This document shows, in pieces, positions 54,460-63,386 of a DNA stretch of 64,000 nt. Positions within the stretch are counted from its first letter, which is position 1. Every line of letters starts with the position of its first letter. The position numbers were made by a program, and so were the translations under genes. Origin of the DNA: Candidatus Praeruminimicrobium purgamenti (GTDB lineage Bacteria > Elusimicrobiota > Endomicrobiia > Endomicrobiales > Endomicrobiaceae); NCBI GenBank assembly GCA_018433585.1, contig JAHDQW010000007.1:62001-126000 (forward strand), given 5' to 3'. The notes under the pieces were generated by a model, which saw nothing but the letters and a program-made list of their open reading frames with translations, had not been told where the DNA came from and ran no database searches.

Positions 54460-55283
54460 TCCGGGTTATGTTTGAAATTTTCGAAAGACGCGCTTTCGAA
54501 TTTTTTGAAGAGTGACAGCCTTGAAATTAATTCGTCCCAGTTGACCTGATGCGCATTAAATTCAGGACCGTCTACGCAGGCAAACTTAATTTTATCGCCG
54601 ACGCTTACTCTGCATGCTCCGCACATGCCTGTTCCGTCAACCATTATCGGATTTAACGAAACCAAAGTTTTTATGTTTAAAGGTTTTGTCATATTTGCTA
54701 CCGCTTTCATCATAGGCACAGGACCGATTGCATATACTATGTCAACTTTTTCTTTTGAAACGACGTCTGATAAAACCGTTGTTACAAAACCTTTAATGCC
54801 GTAAGAACCGTCATCCGTAGCTATTAGAAGCCGGGAAGAATTTTCTTTTAACTCGTCTTCAAGAATCAATAAATCTTTATTTCTGGAACCTACTATTGTA
54901 ATGACTTTGTTTCCCGCTTTCAGCAGATCTTTTATTACAGGCAGAACTTCAGCCGTACCGACTCCGCCTGCAACAGCTACTACCGTTCCGAATTTTTCTA
55001 TTTCCGTAGGATGCCCCAATGGACCGACAATGTCTCTTATGCTGTCGCCTTCATTAAGCATTCCGAGTTCTGTCGTTGTTTTCCCGGCTTCCTGGAAAAT
55101 AATATTTATTGTGCCTTTTATCGTATCTTTTCCCGCAATTGTAAGCGGAATTCTTTCGCCTTTTTCATGCAGTCTTAAGATTACAAACTGTCCTGCTTTT
55201 GCATTTTTTGCGATATCACCGGCTTCAATTTCATACCGTTTGATGTTTGATGATAAGGATTTTTTGGATATAATTTTAAACAT
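54438..55283 (-). CDS. nfnA: NfnA-like / SudB-type FAD-NAD-binding subunit
   Basis: The start is the ATG at 55283 with a GGGGA ribosome binding site; the longer frame has none. The 281-residue product has an FAD/NAD reductase fold (GQFVILRLHEKGERIPLTIAG, VVAVAGGVGTAEVLPVI) and a C-terminal 2Fe-2S site with CGACRVSVGDKIKFACVDGPEF. This matches the subunit paired with GltA-type proteins in Nfn and in sulfide dehydrogenase (SudAB). Assignment as Nfn and not Sud rests on the fermentative context. Confidence 0.82.
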   Translation of the reverse strand: MFKIISKKSLSSNIKRYEIEAGDIAKNAKAGQFVILRLHEKGERIPLTIAGKDTIKGTINIIFQEAGKTTTELGMLNEGDSIRDIVGPLGHPTEIEKFGTVVAVAGGVGTAEVLPVIKDLLKAGNKVITIVGSRNKDLLILEDELKENSSRLLIATDDGSYGIKGFVTTVLSDVVSKEKVDIVYAIGPVPMMKAVANMTKPLNIKTLVSLNPIMVDGTGMCGACRVSVGDKIKFACVDGPEFNAHQVNWDELISRLSLFKKFESASFENFKHNPECKCHKE

Positions 55284-55311
55284 GGAGTCCCCGTGAAAAA
55301 TTATTTTTTCT

Positions 55312-55340
55312 ATTATATATTTTTTATGAAATTTATTCAA
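55312..55340 (-). promoter_or_regulatory. Promoter of the nfnAB pair
   Basis: On the minus strand TTGAAT (55335-55340), 17 bases, TATAAT (55312-55317), 28 bases before the nfnA start codon. The -10 is consensus. Confidence 0.55.
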
Positions 55341-55943
55341 TTATTGCTTAATTACAGCGTCGATGTTTTTGAATATTTTTTCGGCTACTATTTTGTATCC
55401 GTCAGAATTAGGATGCAAAGTGTCTGAAAACAGCGCTCTGTTATCCCATATATCGTTTAACATTCCGTCAATGAATTTTGTCTTTTTGTTTTTAGCTATT
55501 TCTTTAACGGTATTGTAAAGTTCAGGCAGCTGTGTGTCTTCCGTAGAAATTAAAACGACAACAGCTCCGGTTTCCTGAAGTTTGTCTACTATTGTTTCAA
55601 GCGCCTGTTTAGTATCTTTCATAGGAACTTTTTTAAAGAAATCGTTGGCTCCGAATTCCACCAAAACCAAAAATGCTTTTTGTTTTATAACATCGTCTAT
55701 TCTTGCCAGCCCTTGAACGGAAGTGTTGCCGCTTACTCCGAGGTTTATAACCTGGATATTTGTCATTTTGTTCAGAAAATCCGGATAAGTCTCTCCCGGA
55801 TTTGCTCCTTTCCCTTCAGTAAGACTGTCTCCAAAACAGACTATTTTTCTTTCCAAATTTGGATTAGGCACGCTGTTTTTTGCGCATGAAACAAAAGCAA
55901 ACATTAAAAACAAAGGCATAATAAGACATAATTTTTTAAACAT
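55341..55943 (-). CDS. SGNH/GDSL-type esterase lipoprotein (TesA-like)
   Basis: A 200-residue lipoprotein with signal peptide and lipobox FVSC (C20). The mature part has the four SGNH blocks: FGDSLTEG with nucleophile S40, NLGVSGNTS, GANDF and DTLHPNSDGY with the catalytic Asp-His pair. It resembles arylesterase TesA (thioesterase I/protease I). It would hydrolyse lipid or acyl esters in the periplasm. An AAGGAA ribosome binding site precedes the ATG. Confidence 0.9.
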   Translation of the reverse strand: MFKKLCLIMPLFLMFAFVSCAKNSVPNPNLERKIVCFGDSLTEGKGANPGETYPDFLNKMTNIQVINLGVSGNTSVQGLARIDDVIKQKAFLVLVEFGANDFFKKVPMKDTKQALETIVDKLQETGAVVVLISTEDTQLPELYNTVKEIAKNKKTKFIDGMLNDIWDNRALFSDTLHPNSDGYKIVAEKIFKNIDAVIKQ

Positions 55944-55955
55944 TTCGGTTCCTTG

Positions 55956-56744
55956 TTAAATATTGAGAAATTTTGTTATATTCGAATGCAGTATTTTTTT
56001 TAAATTGTCTTTTTCTATATCCAAAGATTTTAAAAATTCTATTTCGTATTTTTGATTTCCTACAGGGAAGTCGCTTCCGAAGAAAATCTTGTTTATGTCA
56101 TGTTTTTTGAAAAATCTGTATATTTGTTCTTTTTTCATAAAACTTATGCTGGAGGAAGTGTCAATATATATATCTTTCCCTATGAGTTCGTTTTCTATTT
56201 CATCCCACATTTTAAAGCCGCCCATATGGGCTCCTATAAATTTGATTGACGGAAAAGCTTTTAAAACTTTTAATATTTGGTCCGGGCCCGCATGCACAAG
56301 TCCCGTTAAACTAAGCTCATATCCGCAGTGAACAAGCATAGGGATGCCTAATTTCTCCATTTTTTCATATATAGGGAATATTTTTTCGTCATCAATATAA
56401 AAATCCTGAAATTCAGGCTGGAATTTTATTCCGAAAGAATTATCTTTTATTCTGTCCAGCTCGTTTGACCAGTCTTTATAAAACGGATGCAGCGAAGCAA
56501 ACGGCAGAAATCTGTCTGATTTTAATGAAAAGAGCCAGTTGTTTATTGATTTAACCTGATCAGGTCTTGAAGCAACGGAAGCTATAATGCTTTTTGATAT
56601 TTCGTTTTCATCCATTGTTTTAAGCAGTCCGTCTACTGTCGGCAGAGCCGTCATCGGTCTGCGGAAAACTTTTTCAAGATAATCTTTTGCTTTTTGCGCT
56701 ACTTTATCAGGCCATACATGTGTATGCGAATCTATTATTTTCAT
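55956..56744 (-). CDS. Amidohydrolase-related TIM-barrel protein (amidohydro_2 type)
   Basis: A 262-residue TIM-barrel metal hydrolase. DSHTHVWPD holds the first histidine pair, VHCG and IGAHMGG supply further ligands and FFGSDFP the aspartate. This set is typical of the amidohydrolase-2 family, which includes decarboxylases such as ACMSD and lactonases. The substrate is unknown. The next gene downstream, the SGNH lipoprotein, begins 12 bases after its stop. Confidence 0.85.
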   Translation of the reverse strand: MKIIDSHTHVWPDKVAQKAKDYLEKVFRRPMTALPTVDGLLKTMDENEISKSIIASVASRPDQVKSINNWLFSLKSDRFLPFASLHPFYKDWSNELDRIKDNSFGIKFQPEFQDFYIDDEKIFPIYEKMEKLGIPMLVHCGYELSLTGLVHAGPDQILKVLKAFPSIKFIGAHMGGFKMWDEIENELIGKDIYIDTSSSISFMKKEQIYRFFKKHDINKIFFGSDFPVGNQKYEIEFLKSLDIEKDNLKKILHSNITKFLNI

Positions 56745-56894
56745 GATGTGCTCTATTATATAACTATATTATTTTATTGTAAAGCAGAACGGGGAAATGA
56801 TGTTGTAAATTGACAAAGAAGAAATGTTTTAATAAAATGAAGAGTGTTCGGTAAAAATATTTGGTTTTCTTAAAAACAGTAATACAAATACAGA

Positions 56895-56924
56895 CCGTTT
56901 AAACCGAGTTTTAAGGTTTGACGG
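56895..56924 (+). other. Imperfect hairpin in the purA leader
   Basis: CCGTTTAAACC (56895-56905) pairs with GGTTTGACGG (56915-56924) with a small bulge, 21 bases before the purA start codon. No known riboswitch consensus fits. It may be a simple mRNA 5' stem. Confidence 0.3.
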
Positions 56925-56942
56925 TTATTTTATGGAAGGTAA

Positions 56943-58238
<1,296 letters not shown>

Positions 58239-58258
58239 TAAACACATATAATAATTTC

Positions 58259-58295
58259 TATCCGCAGGGACAAAATCCCTGCGGATATTTTATTT
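58259..58295 (+). terminator. Intrinsic terminator of purA
   Basis: A 12-bp perfect stem (TATCCGCAGGGA / TCCCTGCGGATA, 58259-58270 with 58276-58287), a 5-base loop, and TTTTATTT. Confidence 0.92.
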
Positions 58296-58368
58296 ATAAT
58301 GCTTGTCAAGAATGTCTATCTTTACTATAATTTATCAGCAAACATCATTGATAAAAGAGGAAATTCAA

Positions 58369-59040
58369 TTGATAGTAAAACTTTTAAGATTCACAAATGA
58401 GCCTGAAAAAACCTGTGCGATAGCCGGAAGATTATGTTATTCGGCGGTTGGAATCGAAGAACTTAACGAAAAATTAACTCAAGCTAAAATCGAAGATATC
58501 TTAAAAAGAATAATTAAGTCCGGACATTTGTCTGTTTTGGAACATGCTTCTTTTACTTTCGGAATAGAAGGCGTTTCAAGGGCGCTTCTCGCACAGCTTA
58601 CAAGACACAGAATAGCCTCTTTTTCAGTTCAGAGCCAAAGATACGTGAATTTTAAAAAAGGCGTTGATTCAGTTATACCTCCTTCAATAGAAAAAGATGC
58701 GAAACTCCTTAAAGAATATAAAGAATTTTTAAAAATATCACAGGAATACTATACAAAATTTTTAGATGCAGGCATTTTGGCTGAAGATGCCAGATATGTT
58801 TTGCCTAATGCTTCGGCTACGAAGATAGTTCTTACCATGAATGCCAGAGAATTAAGACATTTCTTTGCTTTGAGATGCTGCAACAGAGCCCAATGGGAAA
58901 TCAGAGATATGGCTTGCAGGATGTTAAAACTTGCAAAACAAGCCGCTCCTGTTTTGTTTGATACTGCCGGACCTGACTGTGTTTCGACAGGATGTACGGA
59001 GATGAGTCCGTGCAATACTCCTTGGAAGAAAATAAAGTAA
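58369..59040 (+). CDS. thyX: FAD-dependent thymidylate synthase
   Basis: ThyX makes dTMP using FAD and methylene-tetrahydrofolate, replacing ThyA. The motif RHRIASFSVQSQRY matches the ThyX signature RHRxxSxxxxSxRY. I choose the TTG at 58369 as start because an AGAGG ribosome binding site lies 8 bases upstream and the sequence then begins MIVKLLRFTNEPE, a normal ThyX N-terminus. The open frame extends to an ATG at 58303, but the extra 22 residues are unlike the family. The product has 223 residues. Confidence 0.93.
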   Translation: MIVKLLRFTNEPEKTCAIAGRLCYSAVGIEELNEKLTQAKIEDILKRIIKSGHLSVLEHASFTFGIEGVSRALLAQLTRHRIASFSVQSQRYVNFKKGVDSVIPPSIEKDAKLLKEYKEFLKISQEYYTKFLDAGILAEDARYVLPNASATKIVLTMNARELRHFFALRCCNRAQWEIRDMACRMLKLAKQAAPVLFDTAGPDCVSTGCTEMSPCNTPWKKIK

Positions 59041-59218
59041 CTCTATAGCGACTACAATCTTTTAGTTGCAACTTTGAATTTTTAAAGCTCATTTACTGCT
59101 TCGCTTAAATATAAACTTCACTTTAAAAATTCTTCGTTTCACTTACAAATATTGTATCCTTTAAAAACTATATTTCATTTAAAATATTGATTCCAAAAAC
59201 AGAAATAAAATTTTGAAT

Positions 59219-59248
59219 TTGACAAAACATACATCTGTATGGTATAAT
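59219..59248 (+). promoter_or_regulatory. Promoter of the restriction-modification operon with an operator-like inverted repeat
   Basis: TTGACA (59219-59224), 18 bases, TATAAT (59243-59248). A perfect inverted repeat, CATACA-TC-TGTATG (59228-59241), occupies the spacer. It is placed where a bound dimer would block polymerase, as control proteins or regulatory methylases do in other restriction systems. The leader to the chosen start is about 75 bases. Apart from this promoter, the 59041-59331 spacer holds no gene-sized frame that I can support. Confidence 0.7.
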
Positions 59249-59331
59249 AAAATAACTTTAAAATTTGTTAATTTACTAAGTATTAAAAATAAATGTATAA
59301 TTGTACAAATAATAAAAATAACAAAGGTGTC

Positions 59332-60234
59332 ATGACAACAAATACTATTATAAAACCATTCATAAAATGGGCGGGTGGTAAAAAACAGTTGTTATCAGAT
59401 ATCCGTCAAAAATATCCATTCAATATAGATAATAAAATTAATAAATACTGTGAACCTTTTGTAGGTGGCGGAGCGGTTTTATTTGATATTTTATCTAATT
59501 ATCAAATAGAAAAAATCTTAATTAACGATATCAATAAAGAATTAATTAATGTGTATACTCAAATTAAAGAAAAAGTTTCTGAACTTATTATTGAATTATC
59601 AAAAATTCAAAATAAATTTTGGAAAATGGATAATGAAGCACAAAAAAAGTTTTACTATAAAAAAAGAGAAGAATTTAATTATCTTAAAGTGAACGGCGAT
59701 GAAAAAGTTAATATAAAAAAAGCAGTGTTATTTATATTTCTTAACAAAACATGTTTCAATGGCCTTTTTAGAGTTAATTCAAAAGGGTTGTTTAATGTTC
59801 CTAAAGGAGCATATAAAAAACCTCTTATTTGTGATGAAAATAATTTAATATCAATATCAAAAAAAATGAAAAAAGTGTCTATTCTTTGTGGAGATTACGA
59901 AAAATGCTTATCTTTTATTGATAAGAATGCTTTTGTTTATATTGATCCTCCATACCGTCCAATATCGTTAACGGCTAAATTTACTGCATATTCTGAAAAT
60001 ATATTTAATGATCCTGAACAATACAGATTAGGCAAATTTATTGATGAAATAAATAAAAAAGGGTCAAAAGTTATATTAAGTAATTCAGATCCTAAAAATA
60101 CAAATAAAAAAGATAACTTTTTTGATGATATGTATAAAAATTATAATATTGATCGTATTATCGCAAAAAGATTTATAAATTGTGATGCAACAAAAAGAAG
60201 CGAGATAACAGAATTATTAATAACTAATTATTAA
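59332..60234 (+). CDS. Dam/DpnM-type DNA adenine N6-methyltransferase (GATC)
   Basis: Class alpha D12 adenine methylase. KPFIKWAGGKKQLL and CEPFVGGGAVLFDIL form motifs X and I; VYIDPPYRP is catalytic motif IV (DPPY). The family methylates A in GATC and protects against the DpnII-type nuclease encoded downstream. The frame opens at 59293, but the ATG at 59332 follows an AAAGG ribosome binding site and gives the normal N-terminus (300 residues). Confidence 0.92.
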   Translation: MTTNTIIKPFIKWAGGKKQLLSDIRQKYPFNIDNKINKYCEPFVGGGAVLFDILSNYQIEKILINDINKELINVYTQIKEKVSELIIELSKIQNKFWKMDNEAQKKFYYKKREEFNYLKVNGDEKVNIKKAVLFIFLNKTCFNGLFRVNSKGLFNVPKGAYKKPLICDENNLISISKKMKKVSILCGDYEKCLSFIDKNAFVYIDPPYRPISLTAKFTAYSENIFNDPEQYRLGKFIDEINKKGSKVILSNSDPKNTNKKDNFFDDMYKNYNIDRIIAKRFINCDATKRSEITELLITNY

Positions 60235-60246
60235 TAGGCAGGCGTT

Positions 60247-61041
60247 ATGAAAAATACTGTAGATTTAGATTTTAATGAAAGACAAAAATTATTGCAACAT
60301 TTTTATGAATATTTTCAAGACGGATATCAGTTTGAAGAATTTTTAAAATACTATTTAGAAATATTTGGGTTGGATGAAGTTGTAGTTACACAGAGATCGC
60401 GAGATGGTGGAATTGATTTGAAAGCAATAAGAAAAGGTCTTGGCGGATTCAGTGAAACAGATTCTATATCGTATTATGTCCAAGCTAAGAAAAACAAACC
60501 AAATAAATCAATATCAGTTAGGAATATCAGAGAATTAAAAGGTACAATCCCTTTTGGACACAAGGGAATATTTATTACTACTGCAAAATTTTCAAGAGAT
60601 TCTATCAAAGAATCTAATAATGACCTATCCAAACCTATAATTTTAATTGACGGCAAAGCTTTAATAGATAGTTGTATAGAAAAAGAAATAGGCTTCAGCT
60701 ATAAACCAATATTTAGTAAATCAATCATGGATAAAATATTACAAAACACTGGTATAGTTGATTCTGTAGAAAAACAAATTACTGCAAACGATATAAGAGC
60801 ATATATTTTACCTATTCCTAGAGATATTATTAATAAAATTCCGGAAAATCTTACTAAATTAAAAGTATCATTTAATGGTGGAGAATTTAAGCAATATAAT
60901 ATTGATAATGGTAGAAGGTATTTGGGCGGAATAGCTCAAATATATCGTCAATATGGACTTAGGACAGAAGATAACATAATTATCCCTAAAAAAGCAAAGT
61001 GGAATATAGCAGATGATAACAAAATTACAATTATTATTTAA
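60247..61041 (+). CDS. Mrr-like restriction endonuclease
   Basis: A 264-residue protein with an N-terminal Mrr-type PD-(D/E)xK domain: FEEFLKYYLEIFG, then RDGGID with catalytic D57, and YYVQAKK with Q79 and K81. HKGIFITTAKFSRDSI continues the domain. The C-terminal part (about 170-264) is unassigned. Mrr relatives cleave either modified DNA (type IV) or act as type II enzymes with their own methylase. It lies between a Dam-type methylase and a DpnII-type nuclease in one operon. Confidence 0.82.
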   Translation: MKNTVDLDFNERQKLLQHFYEYFQDGYQFEEFLKYYLEIFGLDEVVVTQRSRDGGIDLKAIRKGLGGFSETDSISYYVQAKKNKPNKSISVRNIRELKGTIPFGHKGIFITTAKFSRDSIKESNNDLSKPIILIDGKALIDSCIEKEIGFSYKPIFSKSIMDKILQNTGIVDSVEKQITANDIRAYILPIPRDIINKIPENLTKLKVSFNGGEFKQYNIDNGRRYLGGIAQIYRQYGLRTEDNIIIPKKAKWNIADDNKITIII

Positions 61042-61063
61042 TAATTTAATATTAGGATAAAAA

Positions 61064-61912
61064 ATGACAAGAGATTTTAATGAATGGTTTAGTAAATTTT
61101 GTTCCAGTATTTCAGATTATGCATATTATGTAGATTTTGAAAAAGTTTTTAAAAATACTGAGAAAATTAAAATTGAGTTGAATATTCTTAATTCATTGAT
61201 TGGTTCAAAAAATATAGAACAAGATTTTGAAAAAATCATAAAAGAATATCCTCAAACATTAAAATGTATTCCAATATTATTAGCAGTCAGGTCTTTTGAA
61301 ATATTTGCTATGGATGCAGATGGCTCATTTTTTTATAATTTTAAGAAAATGAATTATTCTGTAGAACAGTATAAAATTTTTATGAGAAAAACAGGACTAT
61401 TTGATTTATTGGCAAATCATTTAATTAATAATCTGGTTGATTATATATATGGAGTTGAAACAGGGCTTGATTCAAATGGGCGTAAAAACCGTGGTGGTCA
61501 TATAATGGAAAATCTTGTAGAAAGTTATCTTAAAAAAACAAGTATAGTTTATTATAAAGAGATGTATTTAAAAGATATAGAAGAAAAATGGCATCTTGAT
61601 TTGTCTGCTTTATCAAATAATGGCAAGGCTAAAAAGCGTTTTGATTTTGTTGTAAAAACAGATTCTACAGTTTATGCGATTGAAACTAATTTTTATGCTG
61701 GGGGCGGTTCAAAATTAAATGAAACAGCTCGTAGTTATAAAATGTTAGCTGTAGAATCACAAAAGATAAATGGGTTTTCTTTTGTTTGGTTTACTGATGG
61801 TATGGCATGGAAAACAGCCCGTAGAAATTTGGAAGAAACATTTGATGTTATGGAACATATATATAGTATTAACGATATAAAAAATGGAATTATGGATAAA
61901 ATTTTTAAATAG
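61064..61912 (+). CDS. DpnII-family restriction endonuclease (GATC)
   Basis: A 282-residue protein with strong similarity to R.DpnII over its length: FNEWFSKF, LNSLIGSKNIEQDF, LDSNGRKNRGGHIMENLVESYL and GGSKLNETARSYKM. The catalytic core is D194 (KRFDFVVK) and E207-T-N209 in IETNFYAGGGSK, the DpnII form of PD-(D/E)xK. It cuts unmethylated GATC. The upstream Dam-type methylase supplies protection. It starts 22 bases after the Mrr-like gene. Confidence 0.93.
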   Translation: MTRDFNEWFSKFCSSISDYAYYVDFEKVFKNTEKIKIELNILNSLIGSKNIEQDFEKIIKEYPQTLKCIPILLAVRSFEIFAMDADGSFFYNFKKMNYSVEQYKIFMRKTGLFDLLANHLINNLVDYIYGVETGLDSNGRKNRGGHIMENLVESYLKKTSIVYYKEMYLKDIEEKWHLDLSALSNNGKAKKRFDFVVKTDSTVYAIETNFYAGGGSKLNETARSYKMLAVESQKINGFSFVWFTDGMAWKTARRNLEETFDVMEHIYSINDIKNGIMDKIFK

Positions 61913-61914
61913 CT

Positions 61915-62658
61915 ATGGCGAAAAAATATATTGAATTTCCACCAGAGGATTTTGAACTTGAATTAAATACTGTATGGAGTTTTCCGCAAAGAGGCAATTG
62001 GGCAACTCATGATGCTAAATACCGCGGAAATTGGTCACCATATATACCAAGAAATATATTGTTAAGATACTCTCAAGAAAAAGATTTAGTGTTAGATCAA
62101 TTTGTCGGTGGTGGAACAACTCTTGTTGAAGCTAAATTACTAAATAGAAATATTATAGGTATTGATGTTAATCCTGAATCATTACAAAGATGCAAAGAAA
62201 AATGTAACTTTAAAATAGAAAACTCATCAAAAATTACAATCAAAAAAGGTGATGCTCGTAAATTAAATTTTATTGAAAATGATTCAATAGATTTAATATG
62301 CACACATCCTCCTTATACGAATATAATTCAATACAGTGAAAATATAAAAGAAGATATTTCTCATTGTGATATCAAAGAATTTTTAGAACAAATGAAACTT
62401 GTAGCAAACGAAAGTTGCCGTGTTTTAAAAAAAGATAAATTCTGTGCTATTTTAATGGGTGATATAAGGCGTAAAGGACATGTTGTCCCTTTAGGATTTG
62501 ATGTTATGAATATATTTGTTAACTCCGGATTAAAACTAAAAGAAATTATCATAAAAGAACAGCATAATTGCAAAGCAACAGGATACTGGAAAACAAGCAG
62601 TATTAAATATAATTTTTTATTACTAGCCCATGAATATTTATTTGTGTTTAAAAAATAA
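61915..62658 (+). CDS. Putative DNA methyltransferase with HPPY motif
   Basis: A 247-residue SAM-dependent methylase. Motif I is DQFVGGGTTLVEAKLL (residues 61-76), followed by IIGIDVNPESL, and motif IV is THPPY (130-134) in place of DPPY. Motif I precedes motif IV, unlike DpnA-type enzymes, where motif IV comes first. The HPPY form occurs in some DNA and RNA N-methylases, so the target base and sequence are uncertain. Its ATG is two bases after the stop of the DpnII-like gene, so the two are coupled. Confidence 0.78.
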   Translation: MAKKYIEFPPEDFELELNTVWSFPQRGNWATHDAKYRGNWSPYIPRNILLRYSQEKDLVLDQFVGGGTTLVEAKLLNRNIIGIDVNPESLQRCKEKCNFKIENSSKITIKKGDARKLNFIENDSIDLICTHPPYTNIIQYSENIKEDISHCDIKEFLEQMKLVANESCRVLKKDKFCAILMGDIRRKGHVVPLGFDVMNIFVNSGLKLKEIIIKEQHNCKATGYWKTSSIKYNFLLLAHEYLFVFKK

Positions 62659-62769
62659 TAAAATTTTCCTCTTTTAGAAAATTACTTGTTTTGCATTTAT
62701 AACAATGATATTATATTCATATATTTTTAATTGACCGACTGAAAAATAGAGTAGTATTAGAATATAACA

Positions 62770-63312
62770 ATGATTAAATTATCTTTAAATGTTAACCATA
62801 ATACATTGACTACCAGGCAAGATGTACGCAATTATTTAATCCAAGAATTTTTGAAAGAAAAACCGGGTACTGGTAATCAAAAATCTGCATATCGCTATGA
62901 TGTTGAAACTCTTTCTAATGGGGATAAGATTTTTTTGGAAAGACCTGCTCATTTAAATAAAGGAATGGATTTTGTAATTAAAGTAGATAATAATATTTTT
63001 CCTCATGCTTCATACTATAAAAAACGACAAAAATGGATTTGGAAAAACATTGAAGCGCCTTCACATAAGTCTATCTTTATTGATTTGTATTATAAGAAAA
63101 TTGAGAATTCTCAAGTATATCAAAATCTATTTCTGGAAATAGAAAAGATATATAATGTAAAAAACTACTCAACAAGTTTAAATTTTAAGTATGGATATCC
63201 GTGCGATATGTTGTTAGGTATTATAAAATGGATGTTTATAGAGCAGGATATTACTTATTGGAATTATTCTGGAAGAGAAATGCTGATGAAAGAAATTTTA
63301 AAATATAAATAA
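62770..63312 (+). CDS. Unrecognised protein in the restriction-modification island
   Basis: A 180-residue protein with no family that I recognise. It reads as mixed alpha/beta with an aromatic, charged middle (YYKKRQKWIWKNIEAPSHKS) and a Trp/Tyr-rich C-terminus (WMFIEQDITYWNYSG). No PD-(D/E)xK, HNH or helix-turn-helix is evident. It is the last gene of the AT-rich island. TTGACC (62731-62736) and TATTAG (62755-62760) 18 bases apart could be its own promoter. Confidence 0.5.
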   Translation: MIKLSLNVNHNTLTTRQDVRNYLIQEFLKEKPGTGNQKSAYRYDVETLSNGDKIFLERPAHLNKGMDFVIKVDNNIFPHASYYKKRQKWIWKNIEAPSHKSIFIDLYYKKIENSQVYQNLFLEIEKIYNVKNYSTSLNFKYGYPCDMLLGIIKWMFIEQDITYWNYSGREMLMKEILKYK

Positions 63313-63386
63313 ACATTCCCAAGAGTAGTTGAAAACAGGTTCAAATCCCATTGGTAGGATTCTCAAAATAAGTTCACAAAAATCTT

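Noticed and set aside
61915-62658. DpnA identity for the second island methylase
   Set aside because: Motif order and HPPY in place of DPPY do not fit the DpnA/MboC class.
62659-62700. AATTTTC/GAAAATT hairpin as terminator of the methylase gene
   Set aside because: The stem is short and AT-only and is not followed by a T-tract.
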